In this document: positions 44,967 to 56,799 of the stretch, in pieces
How the letters are laid out: every line of letters begins with the position of its first letter
Numbering within the stretch: position 1 is the first letter of the stretch
From: Clarkia xantiana subsp. parviflora
Taxonomy: Eukaryota; Streptophyta; Magnoliopsida; Myrtales; Onagraceae
DNA length: 64,000 nucleotides
NCBI GenBank assembly: GCA_036873135.1
Contig: JAPTYO010000005.1
Coordinates: 10,456,166-10,520,165, forward strand
Reading direction: 5' to 3'
Notes under the pieces: model-generated
What the model was told of the DNA's origin: nothing
The model's input: only the letters and a program-made list of their open reading frames with translations
The model's database searches: none
Translations under genes and position numbers: made by a program

Positions 44967-47176
44967 ATGGCTGCTAAGCTCCTACGTACCATGTCCGACG
45001 ACAACAACCCGAAGCCAATAGGATGCATGGCCGGCATCTTCCACCTCTTTGGACACGGCCATTTCCTCTCCAAACGCCGCCACGTCACCAACACACCACC
45101 CCCTGCACCACCAAACAACAACAACACTATTTCTGTAGTGCCCAAACCAGAAATGGAGGGTTTAAACAACATCGTTAAGGATTCCATTGTCTACAGCAGA
45201 CATGTCCGGGTGCGGACATCATCCACCAACCAACAATCACCCACACTTACTTATATCGACTCCCCAAGGCCTTCCCTTCCATCCCCTCCTAAATCCACCA
45301 AATCCAAACTCCTCTACGGCTTTCGCGATTCTTCTCGTTTCTTCCACCCCAAGGAATCTCCCAGATTCTCCTACGACGGTCGCGAATCCAAGATCAAGGA
45401 GCTGCCCCCGAGGTACTCACTCGACAGCAAAAGCCCCACCACTCATCCTCTTATAATATCTGAAGAAGAGCACGGCAGCCACAGGAGACAACCTAGTATT
45501 GTTGCAAAGCTTATGGGTTTGGAGGATCTACACCAAGTGGATCATGTCTCCGACGAATTATACCATCCCATCTCCATTCCAGAGCACAACAAACCAACCG
45601 CACCTTCTAAAAGGTTAGAGTTAGCTCCGTGGAAGAGACCCCAAGGAACGACTGTTTACGGTCAGATCGAGAAGAGGTTGGCTCAGCTCGAGTTTCACAA
45701 GTCCGGCAAGGATCTCCGGGCGCTTAAGCAGATTCTTCAAGCAATGCAGAATTGTGAGCCTAAGAAACAATCTTCTGAAACATTGCTCGATTCGGGTCCC
45801 GCAATCATCAAGAGGATCGCTCCGACAAACAAGTCGAGATCCCCCACTTTTGCAGTGAAGCCGACCAAGATCGAGGAATATGTAAAAAAACCGACATCAT
45901 CCTGTGTTGTTCCGGTACCAGGTCTGAGGAAACTTGACTTGGGTTACAAGAAACGCGTCGAAAAGAAGCAGAGCCAACCTAGCCTCGAAATTAGCAGAAG
46001 CCCAAGACAACAAAAGACAAACTTATCAAACCGGCCGGAATCTGCAAAGAAGATAAACCAGTCAAGGCAGGCAAAATCCAAATCAAAAGCAAAGCTGAAA
46101 CTGTCTTACGGTGGTGGGTTGGGAAGTGATAATTCTTCGAGTTGCGGTGAGCAGAGTAACAGCATTTCAGTGCAATCCGACAGCATAAACTCACAGGAGG
46201 AGATGGAAGTGAGTAGCGCATATACTAGACAGGAAAGAAAGGTGAGTTGCTACATTACTTACTTGGATTGCAAGTTAAGCATATCTCTTGGCTTTAATTA
46301 ATTGGTTTTCTTTCCTGTTCGATTCTACAGAAAATTGGGTCGAGGATAAGAGAGGATGATTTCATCGGTAAGATTCATACACCAGAGCAGCCAAGTCCGG
46401 TGTCTGTTCTTGACACGATAACCTTTGAGGACGAACCTCCGTCTCCCGTGCCAATGATAAACAGGGGCTTCCAAGGTAAATAAAACACTCAACTTTCAGA
46501 TTTTTTACATCAACTATATAATTATGAAGAATCACCATCATCAGATTTAATGTATGTTTTGCTTAATTCGTTAGTTTTATGACCTACTACAGATGTTGAG
46601 CCATTAAGCTATAACAAGACACCGGAAAATACCGAGCCGAAATTCACATCAACACACGACCAAGGCTATTCAAGCTTGGGAATCATGTATCTCAGTCCAA
46701 TGAAGACGATTCAACATAACAAAGAAGTTAATTCGCCTGGAGACGGATACATTTCTCAGATTTTACAAGCATCGGGCTTGCTCAATAGTGGTAAATCAAA
46801 GTACATAGATGAAATCCAGAAGAGGCTTGTATCGGATGTTGTCAACGAACTACTTATGGAAAATATCGCATCAAATCGATCGATCCCATCATCGATTCCA
46901 CAACAGAAGCAACTGCTAAAGAGATTGTGTTCTGAGATTGATGAATTGCAGTGTAAATTGGACGAGGAAGACGATGACTGCTTCAGGAAGATGCTAGAAA
47001 TGGATCTCGGCCGTAGATCGATGGACTGGAAGCTAGGGTTTGGTGATAATTCGGGAATTGTGGTGGATATCGAGAGGATGGTTTTCAGGGATTTGATCTG
47101 GGAGGTGGTGAGCAGCGAAGCTCTGGATCTTCGAGCCGTATACTTAAAACCTAAGAGGCAGTTGTTCCAAAATTAG
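44967..47176 (+). CDS. LNG: LONGIFOLIA/TRM-like microtubule-associated protein
   Basis: Three exons, 44967-46241, 46331-46475 and 46593-47176, GT..AG introns, phase-consistent, 667 residues, TAG stop. Start chosen at ATG 44967: MAAKLLRT...IGCMAGIFHLF (1-28) is the conserved LONGIFOLIA N-terminus. Other family motifs: PRFSYDGRE (132-140), PSIVAKLMGLEDL (176-188), VYGQIEKRLAQLEFHKSGKD (230-249), PEQPSPVSVLD (443-453), YISQILQASGLL (526-537), DEIQKRLVSDVVNELL (546-561) and DIERMVFRDL (632-641), the last three in the DUF4378-type C-terminus. Known: Arabidopsis LNG/TRM proteins bind microtubules, recruit TON1-containing complexes and promote longitudinal organ growth. This protein is shorter than Arabidopsis LNG1/LNG2 as I recall them. 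It looks intact although it sits among transposons. Which LNG/TRM paralogue it is cannot be told by eye. Confidence 0.92.
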
Positions 47177-48137
47177 GTTTTTGTAGACATAACTGTAATA
47201 ACACACTGGCTCCGGGTTGGAGCGTGACCTAACTAAATACAATATTGATCCTCCAATGTAGAAGAAATTAATCACAACATATAAAGCTAATTACATGGAA
47301 TAATATGTTATCTTCGAGATTCGATAGGGATTCCGATTTGAAGAGCCGACAAACATCCGACTGTGAGAGGGTGGCATGTTGCGTAATTATTGCCAACTAT
47401 TATTTATATTGACAAGTCTGAACTTTTATCATTTTCCGTTATCTTCAATTACATTGTCCAATTAATTGCATTTCGCTCAACTGATTTGGCATCTGGATTC
47501 AAATTATAGCGGGTACTGATGGTGGCAGGATTATTGATTCAAGATTATGATGGATGGTTGTTTTGTATCTGTTCATAGGGCTAAGCAAAAGACCTAAGGA
47601 GACCAAAATTCCGAGTAGCCCGACCCGAGTTCGTTTTGGAATTTCCGCCCCGAAATTGGGCTCGAGCCCGGACGGACGGAACTTTTAATCTAGAGTCAGG
47701 CTCGTCTTTGTACGCAATGTCCCGAAAAGCCCGAGCTCGTCCCGACTTTATTAAATATATATTTTTTTAACATTTTAGATTATACTTTATAATATAAAGA
47801 ATCTTAGAGAGAAGAATATAGTTTTATATTCTACAACTAGGTTTTACTTTTTCTTAGTTTTCTCATGGCGCCGCCAATCTCTCCATCTCCTTACTTCTCA
47901 TCTCCTTCATTCTAGTGCTTGAGCACTCCCTCTCCTTCGCTGGCCACTGCAACTGCAGTTCTTCATAGTGCTTCCGTCTCTGACTCGCTGCTCCCATCTC
48001 CAACTCACAGCCCCTGTCTAAGAAACGCCGCTCCCGTCGTTGAATCGCCGCTCTCGTCGTTGAATCGTCGCCCCATCATGGAATCGCCGTTCCCGTCGCC
48101 GAAACGCCGCTCTTGTCGCTAAATTGCTGCTCTTCTT
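47177..48137. other. Downstream intergenic DNA with GC-rich repeats
   Basis: The 3' UTR is probably within the first ~250 bp. 47610-47745 holds repeated GCCCGA(G/C)CTCG / GGGCTCGAGCCC palindromic words resembling a MITE end. 47990-48120 is an irregular ~15-30-bp array around AATCGCCGCTCTCGTCG. No supported gene. Confidence 0.5.
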
Positions 48138-48398
48138 CTAAGTTAATATCTCCACAATGACAATGACATCTTCAATGGCAACATCTTCCATGACAACATC
48201 TTCTGTGACGGCATCCTTCATGACGCCATCCTTCATGCCGGCATCCTGGGTCCTGCGCTGTGTATGTGCAGCATAGATTTCTCGTTCATACGACGTTTCA
48301 CCTCCGGCACCAAAGCCTCCATGGATCACGTGTACGGTTTCCATCAAGCTATCGTTGGGAGCGATTGCTTCTTGTTCGAATCTCGCGGACGGCGCCAA
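48138..48398 (-). pseudogene. Leader/gag-start fragment of Tat-like gypsy element
   Basis: Begins right at the PBS of the LTR at 48400-49036 and is open for 86 codons on the minus strand, ending in Met/Asp/Val repeats from a ~15-bp DNA repeat (ATGACAACATCTTC-like, about 48160-48250). Whether any of it was translated is doubtful. It marks the start of the element interior, which is lost beyond 48138. Confidence 0.4.
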
Positions 48399-48399
48399 G
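48385..48399 (-). promoter_or_regulatory. Primer-binding site of Tat-like element
   Basis: The minus strand reads CTTGGCGCCGTCCGC directly inside the LTR end. TTGGCGCC(G) is the common primer-site core of Tat-type gypsy elements. The tRNA species is not certain. Confidence 0.65.
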
Positions 48400-49036
48400 T
48401 GTTGCGTCCAAATCCTACCGGGTAGTCGGACTCTTCGGCTATGCGGGTTGTGAATGTGACGGGCTGGATGGATGACGGAAACTGACTGTCGGCAATACGC
48501 ACTTCGTCGGCTTCGCGTAGTCTTCTACCTGCAGGAAGGGCAATAACCAGCACGGAAGGGGGGGGGTGGTGTCGGTTGAGCCCTCTCCGATGCTTAAATG
48601 AGTGTCTAGAGAGAGAAAATATTCTAGAGACAGGTCAGAGCTCCAAGGCCAATATCTCGAGAATGTGTCAAAATGGGTGGCCAAGGTCTCCTATTTATAG
48701 GCAACCTTAGAACTGAACCCGGTTTTTGTGCGGTTCGACGCCGGTCTAACAGAAAATAGGAACCGTCGTCTAGTTAGGCTTTGGAGAACTCTTCACTCTT
48801 TGTACGTACATAAAATAGCGCGCGGTGTTCGACAGTGGTCTGGACCTCATCGAACTTAGAATCCGAAGGGGTCCGGATTGCTTGGGACAATATGGAGGCC
48901 CGGTCCGGACGCGTACGCCGCACCTCCGGGCCGTTTTCAAACCTCAGATATTGTGTTTGGGCCCGTTATGTGATTTTTGACGTGTTTACGAAGTCCAGAA
49001 TGTAAATACGAACCCGAACTGGGCAGATATCCAACA
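48400..49036 (-). repeat. Tat-like gypsy 5' LTR 3
   Basis: A 637-bp LTR, TGTTGCGTCC to ATATCCAACA, with CTATAAATAG (minus) at 48691-48700. It is related to LTR2 (29043-29792). The PBS on its left makes it a 5' LTR with the lost element body to the left. Its outer end joins leader sequence of copia C (TTATTGATAGATTTAGTTACC) with no intervening DNA. Confidence 0.82.
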
Positions 49037-49120
49037 TTATTGATAGATTTAGTTACCTAAAAGATTGAGAAAATATATGACAATAAATAAAATATATATA
49101 ATATATATTGTGCCGATTCT

Positions 49121-49184
<64 letters not shown>

Positions 49185-49207
49185 ATTGTTTTATATATAG
49201 GGCCGAA

Positions 49208-49239
<32 letters not shown>

Positions 49240-50640
49240 TTAATATTGGAAATTATTTTATATAATTAATGTTACTTGGTGGTCAAGTTAAATAAATTTG
49301 GACTTTAAAACCCAACTAGGGCCACAAGTAAACATTTCGGCCCAACCTTTAAAATTTTAATTATTGGGCCGGTCCAATATGTTACACATGGACGAAATAA
49401 AACCGAACTGGATTTTCTCAATCGGTTCGATCTATTCGGGTCGGGTCGAACCGGGGTAATTAAGTGGATCTAACCTAACCGGTTTTGAGTGTTGAACCGA
49501 ACCGAACCCTATTTTATTGGACCGGTTTGAACCGAACCAGATTTTAAAATTAAAATCGGACCGAACCGAACCGGATTTTGCCGGACCTGACCAAACCAGA
49601 TTTTCTAAACCGAACCGAACCGGACCAAAATGGACTGAATTTGACTGAACCGAACAATGTTTTCTAAACCGAATTCAAGTCAATTAAAATAGGGAGGTCA
49701 AGTTTTAAAATCCAAATGTTTTTGAACCTCGAAATGGACTACACAGTGCTCATAGGGTTACTAACCTTTATGCATTGTTTCGGTTATGGGGATAGATCTC
49801 GGAGTTACATATTTTTTGGACTAGATTAATTAGATGGCTGAATTGCAAATGTTTATTATTCAATATATATTTATGCATGATTAGAATTGTTGTCTTGACT
49901 AAGTCAAGCTAGCTGGATATTGCATGTTGTGGGCGGAGCCCTAGTTAAATATATGGAATGCGCACTAGGATAGACATGTTGTGATGGTTATAAATGCCTA
50001 TGATTCATGTCTAGAAGTTTGCGTAATTGAATATAAGCATGAATTGCAAATCAGCCCCTAATGTTTAAAATTATTTTAAAATCGAAAACCAGTCGCCAAA
50101 TATGTATGATTGATGTGAATGTTACATGTTTGACACGTATGCTAGAATATTGAGGATGAGGTTACATTTGATAATTTACTTGTAAGTAGAATTATGAATG
50201 CAAGCATGAGTTCCTCGGAACATTAGACGCATGACGCGTAAGCATGTGTGTGTGGTATGATGAATGTTACTAGCATATGATAATTTACATGGGTAGTAGA
50301 ATTATGTATGCATGAGTTAATTCATCGGAATGATCTTCCAAAACAAAAAGGGCCTTGGGAAAGCCAAGATCGGGTATGCTTATTTTAAAATTCTCGTTCC
50401 GGTAATTTGCGATTAAAACCGTTTTAAGAGACTAATCTATTAGATAGAAGACGTAGATAGTGTGAACTTTTTCACAGCCATCTTCCATTGGTTTACTGGT
50501 GGTCGGTTGGTTTAGATGACCGAGGAATCATTATGTATCGGATTCCATCTTAATAGATATCTTATGTATGCAATTCTTTCTCAAAACATTATTGTCTCCC
50601 TGATTGTCATAATTATCATCGTGTTTATAACGAATTACAA
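49037..50640 (+). other. Leader of element C, 5'-truncated
   Basis: Contains (TA)n tracts at about 49123-49180 and 49209-49233, the AACCGAACCGG tract (about 49400-49680), GCTAGCTGGATATTGCATG (about 49908) and the common end GGTTTACTGGTGGTCGGTTGG (50490). Open frames across the TA tracts are artefacts. Confidence 0.85.
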
Positions 50641-51905
50641 CATACATGACTACATCTTGGTGCTAATGAGCTTTTGACTGAGACAAATATGACTCGTGGA
50701 GCAAGCGTGTCAGTGCACTGTTGGAGGAAAAAGACCTGTTAGATCACATTCAGAAATCCATGAGCTACCCAGAAGCTGGTCTAACCAAGGACCTAGCATA
50801 CACCCATTTTAAATGGGAGCAAGATGACAAAAGAGCAAAGGAGATTCTGCTGTCTGAGATGCCTCAGGAATTCCATGATAAGTATGAGAATGTTCTGATT
50901 GCAAAGGACATTTGGGATGGCATGGCAACAATCCTGCACCCACTCATACCTGCCTTGGAAGAAAGCTTCAATAGCTACAGCAAGAGTGTACTGGAAAAGG
51001 TATATGATCTCCTTAGCACTTTGAAACCACTGGAGGAAGAAGGTCAGGTGGGTGAATGGGATAAAATTCAGGCCATCATCGGGGCCCTCCCAAAGTCTTG
51101 GAGGGCAGCCAAGGCTTTATTGACTGCCAGTGGTTCTGTTTTGGATCTTGCATCGGTGCTGAAATTCATCGAGATGGAACAAGATCAAATGAAACCAGCC
51201 CCGGGACAAGCTGGACAAGGAAAGAGGAAGAGGATGAACAAAGAAAGGAAACAACAGGCAGTCGACCGTAAAATGTTGACGAAGCTTAAACATGACAATC
51301 TCCGCCTGAAATCGGAGATAGTCCGTGGAAACTCTTGTCCACGCCGAATAGGTGAAGGTACAGGGTCCAGCAAATCGCATCCTGAAAAGGTATGCGACGT
51401 CGGTTATCTAATGGAAGCTCTTGTTTCCTCAACTGTAATGTTAACTTACTCAAATCCTTCTTGGATTCTTGACTCTGGTGCGACAGACCACATAGCCAAT
51501 GACAAGGGACTGTTCACCAAGTTTAGACGATTGCCAAAGGATTCTAAGAGGATATATATTGGCGACAACTCACAAGTTGAAGTCACAGGAGTAGGGAACT
51601 GCAAATTGTCTATGAACAATGGCAGGACCATACTACTTGAAAATGTCCTTTTTGCTCATAGAATCCGTAGAAATGTTGTTCCTATTTCCGCTCTCATGAA
51701 TAATAATTACATTTTATCATTTGAGAAAGACTTTGTTCGTATTAATAAAGGCAATCTCTTATTCGGTCATGCCTATTCCTCTTATGGCCTCTTTATCATG
51801 GATCTAAATGGAAGCATATACACGAATAGAATGTATGCATTGTCCTCCAGGGAAGAAGTGGCTGACACAACCAGATGGCATGCAAGGCTAGGAAATATAA
51901 GCTAA
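50640..51905 (+). pseudogene. Element C gag (type 3), protease and integrase start
   Basis: Gag of the common copia kind: a frameshift near 50688, then WSKRVSALLEEKDLLDHIQ and a UBN2-like core, reading without break from 50721 for 394 codons into protease and the pre-integrase domain. The protease motif WILDSGATDHI has the catalytic Asp at about 51471-51473. The pre-integrase ends TRWHARLGNIS, then TAA (51903-51905) where relatives normally continue with Gln. No CCHC knuckle is seen between the basic region (GKRKRMNKERKQQ) and protease, so it seems to be deleted. This gag is unlike types 1 (A, D) and 2 (B, G). Confidence 0.88.
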
Positions 51906-52590
51906 AACAGGGTCCATTCATTAGCCCGAGGAGAGCTTTTGCCTGGTATCAGCAAAGTGACTAAACTCACTTGCCATGACTGTCTAGCTGGAAAGTCCAC
52001 CCGCAAACCATTTGGAGAAGCTCAACGAGCCGAGTATCCATTGCAGTTGATTCACTCCGATGTCTATGGACAAATGAGTGTAACCGCTAGGAATGGGAAA
52101 CGATACTTCGTAACTTTCATTGATGACTCTACCTGTTATGGATTTACTCATTTGATTACTCGTAAATCTGAGGCAATAGATTGCTGTAAAAACTTTCTAA
52201 ACCTCGTAGAGAATCAATAGAAGCATAAGGTGAAAAGCCTACGAACTGATAGAGGTGGAGAATATCTCTCTAATGAGTTTGATAAGTTGTGCAAAGAAAG
52301 AGGGATAGTCCGTCAAACGACAATCCCCAACACACCATAGCAAAATGGTGTGGCTGAACGTTGTAATAGAACTCTCCTGGACATGGTCAGAACTATGATG
52401 TCGCAGGCACAATTACCTATCTCCTACTGGAGTGATGCGTTATTGACTGCCACTCATATAGTAAACCTTATCCCAACCAAAGCGGTAGACACAACGCCTT
52501 ATGAGTTGTGGTATGAAGAGAATTAGATCTCACCAGACTGCGACCTTGGGGTTGCACCGCTTATACGCATACAATTGATAGCCGTTTTGG
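51906..52590 (+). pseudogene. Element C integrase core, nonsense-mutated
   Basis: The zinc-finger half is completed by CHDCLAGKSTRKPFG. The catalytic core shows LIHSDVYG (first Asp), VTFIDDSTCYG (second Asp) and, 35-40 residues later, QNGVAERCNRTLLDM with the catalytic Glu. In-frame TAG codons at 52218-52220 and 52338-52340 replace expected Gln codons. The frame then breaks near 52525. Integrase would insert the cDNA. All three catalytic residues are still present. Confidence 0.9.
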
Positions 52591-53300
52591 CAAGTTGGGA
52601 CCCAGAGGACTAAAAAGTATCTTTATTAGGTATTCAAAGAACTCTAAGGGTTACGTATTCGTGTCAGCTCAAGATAATGGTGGCGTGGTCGAACATGAAT
52701 CCAGAGACGTAACTTTTCTTGAGGATGAATTTCCAACGCTTGGAGAGATTAAAACAGATGAAGTATTGATTGAACTGGAGCAGGATAACATTGATGATCA
52801 GGTCCCACTTACTTCGACTGGGAGATTTGAACTAGCAACTCAAGTGAATGATATGGTAAATGAGAATGGGAACATTTTTATAGTAAATCCAGTGTGAGGA
52901 ATAAACCCTACCACAATCACTGTTGATGTAGGGACGAATCAAGTTGAGCCTGATAATCATGTTACCGAACCAATACCGCAACCACCGATACTGCCCATTG
53001 TTTCCAGTGGGAGTATGCCGACCAACTTGGTTCCAAATCCGAGTGATCAAGGAATTAATCTCGGAGATGGAATCCCAAGACCAAGAGGTCGACCAAGGAA
53101 GGTGTTAGGAGAAGGTTCGAGCAATGCACTTATTCCCAGTGGGAGTGATGCTCCGATCGGAAGCATTGTTCCAAGTGGGAGTATTGTTCAGACTCAAGAT
53201 GGGAACAACGAGCCTAGACGTATTCAAAGGCATAAAACTTCTCCTAAGAAGTTTCCAAGAGAGAAGAATCTTCACTTTAACATCTGTTGACGAACCTGTA
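52591..53300 (+). pseudogene. Element C integrase C-terminus and linker
   Basis: Carries GPRGLKSIFIRYSKNSKGYV and VVEHESRDVTFLEDEFP of the integrase tail, then the acidic linker and PRPRGRPRKVLGEGSS, split over frames at 52595-52897 and 53015-53290. It provides the reference that anchors the shorter linkers of A, B, D and F. Confidence 0.85.
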
Positions 53301-54857
53301 ACAGTTCAAGAAGCGTTGGAAGGACCTCAGGCAAAGGAATGGAGGAATGCAATGGAGGAAGAGATCTCGTCAATGAAAGCCAATTCGGTATGGTCTTTAG
53401 TTGATTTACCTGATGGACGCAGGGCCATAGGAGCCAAGTGGGTTCTCAAATTGAAAATCACCGCTGATGGGAAGGTCGAGCGATACAAAGCCTGACTTGT
53501 TGGGAAAGGATATACCCAACTTCACGGAGTGGATTTTGACGAAACATACTCGCCAACTGTGCGTTATTCCACAGTACGGGCCATTCTGGCCTTGGTCGCA
53601 AGTCTCGATCTCGAGCTGCACCAAATGGATGTTAAGACCGCATTCCTCCACGGAAACCTGGAGGAAGAGATCTACACGGGGCAACCGGAGTGTTTCTTTA
53701 CTCCTAGTAATGAACGTAAAGTTTGTAAACTCCAAAGGTCTATCTACGGTCTTAAACAGTCGTCTCGGAAATGGTACCGCAGATTCCACGAGGAAATCGT
53801 AAGGAACGGATTCGTTAATCTTCACGAGAATCCGTGCGTGTGTTATAAGACCTCTGAGTCCAAATGTGTCATATTAACCTTATATGTGGACGACATACTC
53901 ATTGCTGCAAACGACATGATTTTCATGAACAAGTCAAAGTCCTGGTTAGCATCTGTATTTGAGATGAAAGACATGGGAGAGGCCACATATATCTTAGGCA
54001 TTAAAATTGCTAGAGATTGGGCTACCCGAAAATTGTGTCTGTCTCAAGAAGCCTATATCAACAAGCTGTTGAAAAGGTTCAAATTACAGGATGCCAAACC
54101 CGTGGATACGCCGGTGGTATTTGGGTGCGCACTGTCAAAACGTGACGACCCCAAGAACCTGGCGGAGCGCGAACAAATGAAGGGTGTAGAATATTTAAGC
54201 ATGGTTGGTAGTTTGATGTACGCCATGCAATGCACCTGTCCAGATATCTGTTACGTCGTGGGCCTAGTAGCACGTTTCCAATCAGATCCTGGCTATCAAC
54301 ATTTAAAGGTTGTAAAATGAATAATTCGTTATCTGAAAGGTACTGCCGACTATGCTCTGTGCTATGAGCATTGTAAGTTAGAATTGACCGGTTACAGTGA
54401 CGCCGACCATGGTGGCGATCCGGATGATCGTAAGTCCACCACAGGGAGAGTGTTCCTCCTTGCTATAGCCGCCATTTCATGGACGAGCAAAAAGCAAACC
54501 TGTTTCGCGCTGTCAACGATGGAATCGGAATTCGTAGCTCTCTCTAAGAATGCACAGGAAGTAGTCTGGCTGAAAAGGCTTCTTACTGCGCTGCTTAATG
54601 GTGATGTCGAGAGTAAACCTGTGAAAGTGTTCTCTGACAGTCAGGTAGCCATTGCGGCAGTTAAGAATCCGAAGTACCATAGCAGGACCAAACACATTGA
54701 TGTGAAATATTTTTATGCTAAATCGATGGTAGAAGACAATATAATCACTATGGAATACTTGTCCACTGATAATATGATTGTGGACCCATTTACTAAGCCA
54801 CTACGCAGGGAGATATTCGAAAAGCATGTAAAACTGCTTGGATTTCGTAGGGTTTAG
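53301..54857 (+). pseudogene. Element C reverse transcriptase and RNase H
   Basis: One frame throughout with two internal TGA codons (53493-53495 and 54318-54320) where relatives have CGA (Arg). RT motifs: AMEEEISSMKANSVWSLVDL, GAKWVLKLK, HQMDVKTAFLHGNLEEEIY and the catalytic YVDD box at 53883-53894. Connection: AYINKLLKRFKLQDAKP. RNase H: GYSDADHGGDPDDRKSTTG, STMESEFVALS, FSDSQVAIAA, PFTKPLRREIF, natural TAG stop. This is the best-preserved polymerase of the window. Confidence 0.95.
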
Positions 54858-55980
54858 AAATGACATGTATCTGTGATAGCATTTTGATATTAGAAAATTA
54901 CATTTTGTAAGCGAAAGAATTGCAACCGAGTTTATGATCAATCGACGTCATAATGTTTTGATTACATCAGATTGACGGTCTATAAACTAAGTCGTAGGAG
55001 GACGCAATCCTCTGCCAAACTATGTCAAATGTGGGCCTTACCTAGTCACACATGTACGGTCGTCTTGTGGTGGAGGGAGGCCTCCATAAACAAGATTGGC
55101 TAAGAGTCAGGGGATAAACCTGATTAAATGAGACGATTATCTAGTTTCGAAATAACTCGACGCGATCTTCGTTTCGCATATCGTCGTGATGAACTTTGTT
55201 CGTCATTTAACCACATTCTAGGCCAAATGAGAATCTGTGATAGCATGATTGACATATCCCTTTCCTGTCAACCCCAAAAGGTTCAGGTATGCTATCAACG
55301 CGTGCTTCATACTACGCGTGCCACGTCCGACCACGGGGTCATAGCTCGGTTGTGCTAGGAAGGAATCCTCGTGATTCTGGCGGGTGCAAACTTCTTCACC
55401 TCGAGCATGTGATTGATCCCGGTAGTCTTATAAAGAGTCAACCGAAGTATCCTCATGGACTCAAAACTCATACCTAAGGGTAGGCTCAATGCTCGCTTCT
55501 TGGCGTACGAGCGTAGTGCTGAATAAAAAGGCCCAGTGACAACGACCATGGAAACCGGTTGGGTTTGACTAAGGGTATGAGCGATGGGGATGGTCAAGTT
55601 CACCTGTAATTCACCGATTCTTGTATTCACTAGGTGGCCACCAGCCGGATATTAGTTGAAGGTAGTGAATACTTGTACGGATGCCTTGGAAAAGTGTTCC
55701 TAAGTGGAAACTAGGCAATGGAGAATTATCAGTTGACCTAGGATACAGTGCGGTAAAATATAAAAATGTTGTTTATAATAGGTTGATTAAAGAAAAAGGA
55801 ATCAACGTTCCGTGGGCGCTACAATACTCCTAACAGATGAGTAGCACGATGCCCGTAGTATCCGCCGGTCGCACGGCAAACCTCGTATGAACTATTCGGA
55901 AGCATGGAGCAGATCAAAGGGGAGAAATGTTGATGCGGATTTGGACAACAATACATTAACAGTCACCCTCCCATTCCGGC
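54858..55980 (+). other. 3' non-coding tail of element C
   Basis: About 1.1 kb conserved with B and D, with no long sense frame. Shared blocks include GGAGGACGCAATCCTCTGCC (about 55000), GCGTGCTTCATACTACGCGTG (about 55300) and CGGTCGCACGGCAAACC (about 55867). Confidence 0.75.
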
Positions 55981-55990
55981 GAGTGGGAGC
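55981..55990 (+). promoter_or_regulatory. Polypurine tract of element C
   Basis: GAGTGGGAGC directly before TGTAAGCATATGG. Confidence 0.88.
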
Positions 55991-56596
55991 TGTAAGCATA
56001 TGGTGATGGGCGCCGTAATTGGTAGCCCATAATATGTATATTTTACCTAATGAACTTGGGTAAATGTCACATTAGGGCTATTAGGCTAGACCCAAATCCC
56101 AATTGACATGGGAGGCCCAAAATTGGGCCTCCCCAAATACATAGGCCGGCCGAAATATTTAGGTGGGGTAAAGTGGATTTTTGTCCACTTTACTCCTCCT
56201 ATAATATAAATAAGAGGTGTTAGGGAAATTTTAGGGTTAATCATAATTCTCTCACAAGAGAGTTTTAGAGAGAAAAAACCCTCCTCCCACACTTAGGGGT
56301 TCGTCCGAACCACACAAGTCACCAAGGGTGTGCTAAATTGCCTTCGAGCAAACTCTCCAGAGATCTGTCAACGTGCCAAGAATCGATTAGAGGCTTTGCT
56401 GTGGAGTTGCACCACGTAGGGCTTCTCTAACAAAGAATCTCTACGGGTCCCACCCGGAGGATTGCGAACTCCCTCGAGCAAGGATTTTGGACTACGGTTA
56501 CTTTTGAGGTATGTGTAAACTTTCCGTTGCGTAATTGATATTACTAGCACATACCATGTTTATGTTTCCGTAGTGATTACTCCCCGTAATCTAACA
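55991..56596 (+). repeat. 3' LTR of element C
   Basis: A 606-bp LTR, TGTAAGCATATGG to CCCCGTAATCTAACA. Hairpin at 56168-56193 with one arm mismatch, followed by a TATAATATAAATA-type box. Confidence 0.95.
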
Positions 56597-56786
56597 TATA
56601 CCACGTAGGGCTTCCTTCATAAGAACCCCTACGGGTGCCGACCGGAGGATCGTGAACTTCCTCCTGCGAAGATCTTGGGTCTATGGATAACTGTATAGGT
56701 ATACGTAAATCTTCTGCTGCGTAATTTCGATTACTAGCACGTACCGTGATTTAGTTTCCGTAGTGATTACTCTCCGTAATCTAACA
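56597..56786 (+). repeat. Partial 5' LTR of element D
   Basis: The last 190 bp of the family LTR (TACCACGTAGGGCTTCC to CTCCGTAATCTAACA). The rest was separated by insertion of C and then lost with the 5' half of C. Confidence 0.9.
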
Positions 56787-56787
56787 A

Positions 56788-56799
56788 TGGTATCAGAGC
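56788..56799 (+). promoter_or_regulatory. Primer-binding site, initiator tRNA-Met (D)
   Basis: TGGTATCAGAGC one base after the LTR end; a perfect match to the standard copia primer site. Confidence 0.95.

Larger units (their letters stand above)
49037..56596 (+). mobile_element. Copia element C, most complete coding copy
   Basis: Plus-strand copy lacking its 5' LTR, PBS and the first ~500 bp of leader (cut by the gypsy LTR) but with gag, protease, integrase, RT, RNase H, tail, PPT and 3' LTR. It is the only copy here with protease and integrase. RT and RNase H are almost a single frame with two CGA-to-TGA-type stops. The 3' LTR ends at 56596 and is followed by TATAC and the remaining 190 bp of the D 5' LTR, so C inserted into that LTR. 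Confidence 0.93.

Noticed and set aside
49049..49265. Tyr/Ile repeat proteins on both strands
   Set aside because: Translation of (TA)n microsatellites.
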